From NCBI GenBank assembly GCA_031259205.1, contig JAIRLS010000027.1:1-5727 (forward strand): a stretch of 5,727 nucleotides of DNA, written 5' to 3'. Within the stretch, counting starts at the first letter, position 1. The number at the start of each line of letters is the position of its first letter. Of this stretch, positions 1-5,727 are shown piece by piece. Origin of the DNA: Bacteroidales bacterium. Its GTDB lineage: Bacteria; Bacteroidota; Bacteroidia; Bacteroidales; UBA4181. The translations under genes and the position numbers were made by a program. A model generated the notes under the pieces. It saw only the letters and a program-made list of their open reading frames with translations, had not been told where the DNA came from and made no database searches.

Positions 1-546
1 TCGCAAGTCCCAACAGTGAAAAATTATATTCGTCCTTCACTGCCAAAACTGCTTGATTTTTAATTTTATCCGGCAACGTATCGGTAAAGTTTGTCTGATT
101 AAGCAAATATTGTTCGTAACTTTTATTTTCAATAGAACATTTTTTGTCCAGCCGAATTTCCGCGTGGAACGAATGTAAAATTCGCGTTCGAGGTTGTCTT
201 TGCATTTATTCATAATCACGAGGTGTTTTGCCCAGCTAATTTCTCTAACCAATGGATAGAGATTTGCAACTTCATGGTATTCAGTATAAAACTTTGCCAT
301 AAACCACAAGTTAGGCGTTGAAAAACCGCCTGCACCCGGAAATTCCGCCTGCAATTCACGCGACAAAGCAGGGACAATGGATTTACCCCAACTTTCTGCC
401 TGTTTTTCGGCGATGGACTTGCCGATTTCCAAGTAAAGATTGATTAACTGCACATTAACCGCTTTCATTGCTTCGTATTGTGCCTGACGAACCTTCTGCT
501 TGATCTCTGTAATAAATTCGCTTTGTATTTTGGATAAATTATTCAT
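1..546 (-). pseudogene. YhcG/DUF1016-type PDDEXK nuclease family protein, frameshifted, 3' part outside window
   Basis: The N-terminal part matches the DUF1016 (YhcG) family, whose members pair an N-terminal winged-helix-like domain with a C-terminal PDDEXK nuclease fold and often sit in restriction or defence loci. Recognisable blocks are LYLEIGKSI (residues 37-45), GFSTPNLWFMAKFY (74-87), SWAKHLVIMNKCKD (104-117) and EREFYIRSTRKFGWTKNVL (120-138). After residue 138 the ATG frame drifts into unrelated sequence and stops at 37. From base 133 leftwards another frame resumes the family pattern (IENKSYEQYLLNQTNF, then AVKDEYNF) and stays open to base 1. The frame is therefore lost between 133 and 134, consistent with loss of 3n+1 bases; the missing residues fit the usual V-L-I-H-x-I-E-N stretch. 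The nuclease domain would lie beyond the window. The ATG is 7 bases after the methyltransferase stop, so it is probably the last cistron of the restriction operon. A sequencing error remains possible. Confidence 0.85.
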
Positions 547-553
547 ATCAAAT

Positions 554-1609
554 CTATTTTAATTTGCGGTGCAAAGTTAGAATTGCAGGAGTGTCAAAAA
601 GCAATGTTTCTGCTTCTTGCGGAATGATAACAGTTTTTTTCGTTTCGGAGGAAAAAAATCTTTGTGATTGTTGTGCCTTTGTTACATTTTTTTTCGCAAT
701 GTCAGCATATTTTCTCATCATTTCAATACCAATAAAGTTTCTATTTGTCGCTATTGCAGCGACAGCAGTTGTGCCACTGCCGAGGAATGGGTCGAGTACA
801 ATATCCCCCTCATCTGTATATAAGCGGATTACGCGATATGCCAACTCTTTGGGAAACATAGCAGGGTGTTCTTTGTTTATTCTGACACTTGGTATTTCCC
901 AAATTTGTCTATACCCCCACTCTTTCCATTCGTTGGCTGTCAATCTTTCTCGATTAACGGTATATTCTCCGGGTTTCCAAAAAATATATAAATCTTCCGT
1001 TTCGCTTACACTTTTTAGAGTGTTTGTTGTCCATTTGCAATTTGCCCAAGCAGGGTCTTTCTTCCAAATGCGTTTATCATAAAGGAATAACCCTGCATCA
1101 TAGGCATATTGTTCGATATTACCTCCGACAAGTTTAATATGTGTTCCAACCGCGTATTTTCCTCCTCGAATATTATTCCCGTTCATTCTTCTGTCGATAG
1201 TCTGTTCGCTGCAATTAAGTGCGGCAGCAATTTGTTGTCTATTGTAATTTGGAAATTCCGATTGAACTTTCAGAATCATCTCTTTTGTTACATCACACTT
1301 TCTATTTGAGGGATTCATTCCCATAATACGAGGCATATTTTCATCTTGGAAAGAGATAATATCAGCAATATTTATGACAAGAAAGCCACCGGGCTTTAAT
1401 ATATCATAATGCAAAGAAATAACTTTTTTTAATAACTCTTGCCAAGAATCATAAGTGGCATCTTTCTCATAATCTTTTCCCAAAAAATAGGGTGGCGACC
1501 AAAAAGATAACGCTACTGAATCAGGCGCTATCTGTTTCATCAACGAAACAGAATCACCGCAATAAACTGTATTTATAGTCAAAGTTTCCATATCAAACAA
1601 AGATTTCAT
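554..1609 (-). CDS. Type II DNA methyltransferase, beta class, probably N4-cytosine-specific
   Basis: This is an S-adenosylmethionine-dependent DNA methyltransferase that should protect host DNA from the adjacent BglI-like endonuclease. The catalytic motif IV is SPPY at residues 38-41, and the AdoMet-binding motif I is DPFLGSGT at 273-280 near the C-terminus. A motif X-like HPAMFPKELAYRVI lies before it at 248-261. Catalytic motif first and AdoMet motif last is the beta arrangement, and SPPY (rather than DPPY or NPPY) favours N4-methylcytosine. That fits a target made only of G and C outside the spacer. The region between the motifs, which should hold the target-recognition part, contains a helix-turn-helix-like stretch at 122-143. 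The 351-residue length is normal. The start at 1609 lies inside the endonuclease gene (17-base overlap); a second Met at residue 7 (base 1591), just past the endonuclease stop, is an alternative start. N4 versus N6 chemistry is inferred from the motif only. Confidence 0.93.
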   Translation of the reverse strand: MKSLFDMETLTINTVYCGDSVSLMKQIAPDSVALSFWSPPYFLGKDYEKDATYDSWQELLKKVISLHYDILKPGGFLVINIADIISFQDENMPRIMGMNPSNRKCDVTKEMILKVQSEFPNYNRQQIAAALNCSEQTIDRRMNGNNIRGGKYAVGTHIKLVGGNIEQYAYDAGLFLYDKRIWKKDPAWANCKWTTNTLKSVSETEDLYIFWKPGEYTVNRERLTANEWKEWGYRQIWEIPSVRINKEHPAMFPKELAYRVIRLYTDEGDIVLDPFLGSGTTAVAAIATNRNFIGIEMMRKYADIAKKNVTKAQQSQRFFSSETKKTVIIPQEAETLLFDTPAILTLHRKLK

Positions 1610-2474
1610 TTATACGCCAAGTATCAATACTTTTTAGAATATCAAATGATACTCTTGAACGAATTTTCCGTATATCCTTTTTCTTGTCATCTTTGCCGGG
1701 GAAAAAGAGTCCGGGATACGTTTGTAAATAATTCGGATTTTGTGTTAGCAATAAACCATTTGGAATACAGGCAATTTTAATTTTTTCAAGAGGTTGCCCT
1801 ATTGTTTCAATACCGTTATTGACCATTTTATATACAGGTTTAATGACAAATGTTACTAATGGTGCAATGGTATTGTCGCTCAAAACATAAATTGGGGATA
1901 AAGAACAAAGAAAATTGTGCGATGCTAATTTTCCTTTTGCAACAATCGGTTCGTTCAAAACGCCATCGTCAATTTTGTTCCATACACCTGAACCTGATAC
2001 CTGATAAGGCGACATCACTGCGTGATTGAAGTCATCGCGTGGTCCGGCAGATTTTATATCAATAAAAACCCAAACAGAATCTGTGATGTGAAGGGTTTGT
2101 TTAATCCGTTCACTTGAAATGATACATCTATCGTCAGAGCCCGAAGGTAAGCCCGAATCCTTAATGGAAAAATTAGAGGCAAAGTATCGTGATAATTTAT
2201 TACCAAATATTTGTTCGCCAACTTCAATCCAAGGATATTGGTCTCCAACAGGCGACCTGCCTCTGTCAAGCGGTGTATAATTTTTCCAAAATGAGTATAG
2301 ATAGGACGCTTCGTCGTAATCTCTTTTTATTTCAGGCAGTTGCAAATCAATGAAATGCAAAATTTCATTCATTACAAATTGTTCTATACCAATAAGACAA
2401 TTCGGATTGTTTTTGTAATAATCAACTGAATTTTGATATGAAGCGTACTGCTCATTGATAAATTGTTTAAACAT
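1593..2474 (-). CDS. bglIR: BglI-family type II restriction endonuclease (predicted target GCCNNNNNGGC)
   Basis: This protein should cut unmethylated double-stranded DNA. From memory of the BglI sequence (299 residues, structure known) I recognise ordered shared blocks along the whole chain: TPLDRG (67-72), GDQYPWIEVGE (77-87), GLPSGSDDR (108-116), FIDIKSAGPRD (137-147), SPYQVSGSG (155-163), YVLSDNTIAP (196-205), IKPVY (211-215), IPNGL (237-241) and FPGKDD (258-263). BglI uses Asp116, Asp142 and Lys144; the equivalents here are Asp114, Asp139 and Lys141, all present, so the enzyme looks active. Length (293) and absence of gaps suggest an intact gene. It follows the HTH regulator gene by 37 untranslated bases and overlaps the methyltransferase start by 17 bases. 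GCCNNNNNGGC specificity is inferred from family membership; near relatives could differ. The symbol denotes the BglI-type R gene, not a named allele. Confidence 0.94.
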   Translation of the reverse strand: MFKQFINEQYASYQNSVDYYKNNPNCLIGIEQFVMNEILHFIDLQLPEIKRDYDEASYLYSFWKNYTPLDRGRSPVGDQYPWIEVGEQIFGNKLSRYFASNFSIKDSGLPSGSDDRCIISSERIKQTLHITDSVWVFIDIKSAGPRDDFNHAVMSPYQVSGSGVWNKIDDGVLNEPIVAKGKLASHNFLCSLSPIYVLSDNTIAPLVTFVIKPVYKMVNNGIETIGQPLEKIKIACIPNGLLLTQNPNYLQTYPGLFFPGKDDKKKDIRKIRSRVSFDILKSIDTWRINEIFV

Positions 2475-2513
2475 ATCTGTTATTTTTTAGTTTTAAATTT
2501 AATTCCAAGTATT

Positions 2514-2726
2514 TTATATGCTTTTTGCAAGCATCCACGAACAAAATTCGTCTTTATCCGTTTTGAGCAATTTTGCAATAATAACAATTTGTTCACGCCT
2601 TGCCTTTCTCTCGCCTTTTTCGATTTTGCAATAGGTGGCAGTATCAATTTCTAACGCGGCTGCTAACTGACGTTGTGGCATTTGCAGTTCTTTGCGTAAC
2701 TGTTTAATCCGTTCTGTAAATATCAT
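2514..2726 (-). CDS. Small XRE/Cro-C1-type HTH regulator, candidate restriction controller protein
   Basis: This is a 70-residue single-domain DNA-binding protein. The helix-turn-helix covers about residues 17-38, with the helices around PQRQLAAAL and TATYCKIEKGER showing the typical xRE pattern (Q-LA--L-ID--T--KIE-GER). The rest (REQIVIIAKLLKTDKDEF) is the usual closing helix pair. Size and location directly upstream of an endonuclease gene match controller (C) proteins of type II restriction-modification systems, which are about 70-85 residues, dimerise and delay nuclease expression. Being the first cistron, just after the only well-placed promoter, it probably regulates its own transcript and that of the two enzymes. 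The ATG at 2726 is preceded by an AT-rich leader with no clear Shine-Dalgarno sequence. The controller role is inferred from context; the HTH family is clear from sequence. Confidence 0.88.
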   Translation of the reverse strand: MIFTERIKQLRKELQMPQRQLAAALEIDTATYCKIEKGERKARREQIVIIAKLLKTDKDEFCSWMLAKSI

Positions 2727-2759
2727 AACATTCTGTGTTTACATCTTGACAATTTTTTG

Positions 2760-2791
2760 CAAAGGTATGCTTTTTTATAATATACCACACA
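2760..2791 (-). promoter_or_regulatory. Bacteroidetes-type promoter of the restriction-modification operon
   Basis: On the minus strand, TACCTTTG (2767 down to 2760) matches the Bacteroidetes -7 consensus TAnnTTTG. About 20 bases upstream, TGTG (2791-2788) is a three-of-four match to the -33 TTTG element. Transcription would start near 2754 and leave a leader of roughly 28 bases before the regulator ATG. An inverted repeat GGTAT (2782-2786)/ATACC (2764-2768) overlaps the -7 box and could be an operator. By eye I saw no other TAnnTTTG on this strand inside the endonuclease gene. Confidence 0.6.
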
Positions 2792-2807
2792 TGCGGTTGG
2801 AAAATAT

Positions 2808-5463
2808 TTATAAGTCATTTCCCGACTTGCGCCGTTCGACGGCGTATTCGGTAATCAAAATGGCGGTCTTGGCAAGCAAGCAGGCCGATAAGCATAATCA
2901 GACCCGTCTGCAAGTAAATGTTGTTTTCAAGCCCCATTATTTCGGCAAACAAAAAGCTGCCCGCCAAACCTGTGGGAATACTTAGCAGTACGGCGAACGG
3001 GATGAGGAAACTTTCGTAGAGCGCGCTCAAGATGAGGTATACCATCAGCAGGCAAATGCCGAAAATGACGACGATTACACCGGATTGCTGATTTTCTTCA
3101 CGGGTAATGCCGCCAAAGTCGTAGCCGTAGCCGACGGGCAGGGCTTCCGCTGCGGTTTCCTTCACGGCGTTGATAGCATCGCCCGTGCTGTATCCATCCG
3201 CCGGAGAAGCGCTTACGCCGATAGCGCCGTACATGTTGAAGCGTTTCAGGGATTCGGCGCCATATACCTTTGTCAGAGTGACGAACTGGCTTAGCGGCGC
3301 CATTTCACCGCTGTTCAGCCGCACGAACGTGTTGTCAAGCGAAGCCTCGTTTGCGCGGTATTCGGGGGCTGCCTGAACCATTACGCGGTATATTTTTGAA
3401 AAACGGTTAAAGTTCGAGGCGTATATCCCACCATAGTATCCGCCAAGCGTTGAAAGCACGTTTTCCGGCGAAATACCTGCACGAAGACATTTGGCGGCAT
3501 CGACTTCCACCTGCCACTGCGGAAATTTGACGTCGAATCCCGTATAAGCCCTTTCGATTTCGGGACGGCGGTTCAACGCTTCGATATACTGTTGCGTTAT
3601 GCCGAAAAAGGTATTGACGTCGCCGCCTGTTTTATCCTGAATATTTATGTCAAGCGAATTACCCATTCCGTAACCGGGAATCATACCCGACGACATGACA
3701 AAAACGGAAGCGTCCTTTATGTCCGCCGTCAGGTCATAAATCCGGTTAATGACCGATTGAATATGGTCGTTCCTGTCCGGGCGTTCTTCCCACGGCTTCA
3801 GCGGGATGGACAGCGACCCCGTCATGCTTCCCTCGCCCGAAACCATGCTGTAACCGGTAGTTGTCGCCATGTGTGCTATCTGCGGAATATCTTTTATCCG
3901 CTGCCGTATTCGTTCCATAATTTCGTCGGTAGTTTGAAGCGAATTGCCGGGGGCGGTGGTAACGCTTACAAACACAACGCCCTGGTCTTCTTCGGGAACA
4001 AGGCTTGTTTTGGTCGTGTTCATCAGGATAACGAGCAGTACGACCGACGCACCGATAACCGACCACACGAGCCATTTGCGTTTGATAAAAAACGATGTGC
4101 CTTTCCCATACTTCCTTGCCATTATGCCGAATGCGGCGTTGAACGATTTACGGAAGCGTGCGGCAAAGTTGCTTTTCCCGCCGCCGGCTTCATTCAGGTA
4201 GGGTCGCAGTAGCAGGGCACACAAAGCAGGGCTTAGCGTCAGGGCGTTGACAGCCGAAATGCCCACGGCAACCGCCATTGTCAAACCGAACTGCGTGTAA
4301 AACGTTCCCGATGTTCCACCCATAAACGATACGGGGACAAATACCGCCATGAAAACCAGCGAGGAAGAAATAACAGCGTTGCTGATGCCTTTCATGGCGT
4401 CGATGCTTGCCGTGTAGGGAGAACGGTAGCCCGCGTCGAAACGCGCCTGCACCGCTTCGACCACGATAATGGCGTCGTCCACCACCGTGCCGATAACCAG
4501 AACGAGGGCAAACAGCGTAATCAGGTTGATGCTGAAACCCGCCAGCAGCATAAAGGCGAACGTGCCGACCAGCGACACCGCAACGCCTACCAGCGGGATA
4601 AGGGTGGAACGAATGTCCTGCAGGAACAGGTATACCACGAGTATAACCAGCAGGATGGCTTCCAGCAGCGTCCTGACCACTCCGTTGATAGCGGCAAACA
4701 GGAAGTTGTTGCTGCTCATAAGCTGCTCGATGGCTATTCCTTTGGGAAGATTTTCGGAGGCTTCCGCCAGAAAAGCGTCGATTTCCTGATTGACGGTCGT
4801 CGCATTGGAGCCTGCCGTCTGAAACACCATGCACGTGATTCCGGGGTGTCCGTCAAGTGTTCCGCGATAAGCGTAGCTGTCCTGTCCCAACTCCACGCGG
4901 GCGATGTCTTTCAACTTTAATACCTCGCCGTTGTCGTCGCTTCGGATAACGATTTCGCCAAATTCTTCGGGAGTGGTCATACGTCCCCTGTATTTCATGG
5001 TGTACTGCCGCGTTTCCATTGTGTTTTCGCCGAATGTGCCGGTGGCGGCTTCGATGTTTTGCGCTGCCAGCGTCGTGCGTATATCTTCCGGGATAAGCCT
5101 GTACTGAGCCATTACGTCGGGTTTCAGCCAGATGCGCATCGAATAGGTGTTGCTGTACGACTGCACTTCGCCAACGCCCGATATGCGGAGTATTTCGGGA
5201 CGCAGGTTGATGTAAAAATAGTTGGCAAGGAAATTTTCGTCGTGGGAATCGTCGGGGCTGTAAACCGAAAAGATTTGCAGCGAGCTGGTTTGCCGCTTGG
5301 CGACGCTGACGCCCACCTGCGTTACCTCGGCAGGCAGCTGTCCGACAGCCCTCGATACGCGATTCTGCACGTTTACGGCGGCCCATGGAACGAATTGAAA
5401 CGGTCTTTCCCCGAAAGATTTTCCGGAAGTCGTAAAACAATTATGGAAACAATAACACCTCAT
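2808..5463 (-). pseudogene. RND (HAE1/AcrB-like) multidrug efflux permease remnant, truncated at both ends and frameshifted
   Basis: The product belongs to the RND inner-membrane efflux pumps, proton-driven trimers working with a periplasmic adaptor and an outer-membrane channel. AcrB-like similarity starts only at base 5382 (AAVNVQNRV, near AcrB residue 104), so the first membrane helix and start of the porter domain are lost; the upstream in-frame codons to the ATG at 5463 do not look like RND sequence. The body keeps MRIWLKPDVMAQYRLIPED (109-127), LLEAILLVILVVYLFLQ (266-282), the proton-relay Asp pair in GTVVDDAIIVVE (325-336), and the second helix cluster near 793-865. At about 2872-2879 a tandem duplication of GCAA shifts the frame; removing 4 bases restores LLAKTAILITEYAVERRKSG, including the lysine equivalent to AcrB Lys940. 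The shifted frame stops at 2815, the restored one at 2808. Either way about 100 C-terminal residues and two helices are missing. It is very unlikely to work as a pump. Confidence 0.92.
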
Positions 5464-5472
5464 CCTGTCTAA
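5383..5472 (+). other. Short segment of unknown origin, possible 3' remnant of a lost plus-strand gene
   Basis: RND similarity ends near 5382 and this 90-base stretch is unlike the pump on either strand. On the plus strand it ends in a tandem stop TAATAA (5470-5475) directly before a hairpin with a T-run, the layout of a real gene's 3' end. The in-frame tail reads ...KTIMETITPHPV. Another frame gives NGLSPKDFPEVVKQLWKQ and its own stop. I recognise neither peptide, so the reading frame and identity are open. Confidence 0.3.
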
Positions 5473-5473
5473 T

Positions 5474-5507
5474 AAAACGAAAATAACGAAACTCGTTTTG
5501 ATTTTTT
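5474..5507 (+). terminator. Candidate intrinsic terminator (plus strand)
   Basis: AAAACGA (5474-5480) pairs with TCGTTTT (5493-5499) around a 12-base loop. A tighter alternative pairs AACGA (5485-5489) with TCGTT (5493-5497). Six Ts follow at 5502-5507, and the double stop TAATAA lies directly upstream, partly overlapping the first arm. The stem is weak and AT-rich. Confidence 0.4.
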
Positions 5508-5584
5508 CTCACCGGTAAGCTGACAGGCGGCGAAACTTCTGTCAGTGTTGAAATTGAAAGAACTTTCGATAAATTGACACTCTA

Positions 5585-5619
5585 TTTGCATTGTGGTATG
5601 AAAATATTTCTTACTTTTG
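5585..5619 (+). promoter_or_regulatory. Bacteroidetes-type promoter for the rightward gene
   Basis: TACTTTTG at 5612-5619 is a full match to the TAnnTTTG -7 box. Upstream, TTTG at 5585-5588 (23-base spacer) or TTG at 5591-5593 (18-base spacer) can serve as the -33 element. Transcription would begin near 5625, giving an AT-rich leader of about 90 bases before the ATG at 5715. Confidence 0.6.
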
Positions 5620-5637
5620 TCCTCACAAGTCAGACGT

Positions 5638-5661
5638 ACAATATGATCTTTTCCATATTGT
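5638..5661 (+). repeat. Perfect 8-bp inverted repeat in the leader of the rightward gene
   Basis: ACAATATG (5638-5645) and CATATTGT (5654-5661) are exact reverse complements separated by 8 bases (ATCTTTTC). The repeat lies just after the predicted transcription start and about 55 bases before the start codon. It could be an RNA hairpin in the leader or a repressor operator; no T-run follows, so it is not a typical terminator. The rest of the leader is AT-rich, with a tandem TTTTAATT octamer at 5691-5706. Confidence 0.5.
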
Positions 5662-5714
5662 CCTGATCTTAAATAAATGATTTTATCCGATTTTAATTTT
5701 TTAATTTTATAAAC

Positions 5715-5727
5715 ATGAGTACTTTAA
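5715..5727 (+). CDS. Start of a plus-strand gene running off the window (MSTL...)
   Basis: Only four codons (Met-Ser-Thr-Leu) and one further base are visible. The case for a gene is the context: a full TAnnTTTG promoter about 95 bases upstream, an AT-rich leader with TTTATAAAC just before the ATG as is common in Bacteroidetes, and divergence from the minus-strand block to the left. Nothing can be said about function. Confidence 0.5.

Noticed and set aside
549..556. TAGATTTG (TAnnTTTG match) on the minus strand directly before the YhcG-type ATG
   Set aside because: It overlaps the methyltransferase stop, would give a leaderless start, and the nearest TTTG is only 15 bases upstream. Chance is more likely.
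564..1082. 172-residue plus-strand open frame opposite the methyltransferase
   Set aside because: The opposite strand encodes conserved motif I and surrounding methyltransferase sequence; this frame has no recognisable domain or start signal.
3592..4212. 206-residue plus-strand open frame opposite the pump gene
   Set aside because: It is antisense to well-conserved RND sequence, is rich in Arg, His and Cys, and shows no domain; a shadow of a GC-rich gene.
4190..4834. 214-residue minus-strand open frame, and a similar one at 4853-5440
   Set aside because: Both are out-of-frame readings of the RND gene, with runs of Gly, Arg and His and no family motifs.
5059..5472. 137-residue plus-strand open frame ending at the TAATAA stop
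   Set aside because: Most of it is antisense to RND coding sequence, so it is not a gene as a whole. Only its last part, beyond 5383, may be a remnant, noted separately.
5598..5666. 22-codon plus-strand open frame (MKIFLTFVLT...)
   Set aside because: It contains the -7 promoter box and ends within the leader repeat region; there is no ribosome-binding signal, so it is probably not translated.
5383..5727. Possible insertion-sequence end or attachment site at the right-hand breakpoint
   Set aside because: I found no terminal inverted repeats, no target duplication and no transposase or integrase sequence in the window.

Overview
The window reads as part of a Bacteroidetes accessory region. 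The evidence is two promoter boxes of the TAnnTTTG type (TACCTTTG on the minus strand at 2760-2767, TACTTTTG on the plus strand at 5612-5619), AT-rich leaders without a clear Shine-Dalgarno sequence, and an AcrB-like efflux gene of the HAE1-RND type common in that phylum. This rests on signals and protein style, not on a database match.

Positions 1-2810 (all minus strand, AT-rich) hold a type II restriction-modification operon. In transcription order it contains a 70-residue Cro/C1-type HTH regulator (2514-2726), a BglI-family restriction endonuclease (1593-2474), a beta-class DNA methyltransferase with an SPPY motif (554-1609), and 7 bases later a YhcG/DUF1016-type gene (546 down to the left edge) that is frameshifted. 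The endonuclease is the firmest call. It shares many short blocks with BglI along its whole length and keeps the Asp...Asp-x-Lys active site, so the expected target is GCCNNNNNGGC. The endonuclease and methyltransferase genes overlap by 17 bases, and the only TAnnTTTG box at a normal distance from a start codon lies before the regulator gene. The regulator probably controls the whole set.

Positions 2808-5463 (minus strand, clearly richer in GC) hold the central part of an RND multidrug-efflux permease. It is broken in three ways: the N-terminal hundred or so residues are missing, a 4-base tandem duplication (GCAA twice, near 2872-2879) shifts the frame just before the conserved transmembrane lysine, and the gene stops about 100 residues early, right where the restriction operon's promoter region begins. 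This looks like an old gene cut by arrival of the restriction cassette or by an associated rearrangement.

Positions 5383-5727 hold no complete gene. There is a double stop TAATAA followed by a hairpin and T-run on the plus strand, probably the tail of a lost plus-strand gene. Then come a plus-strand Bacteroidetes-type promoter, an 8-bp inverted repeat in the leader, and the first codons of a plus-strand gene (ATG at 5715) that leaves the window.

Overall, an apparently intact restriction-modification system sits between decayed genes, as expected of a mobile defence island. I found no RNA genes, CRISPR arrays or recognisable transposase.
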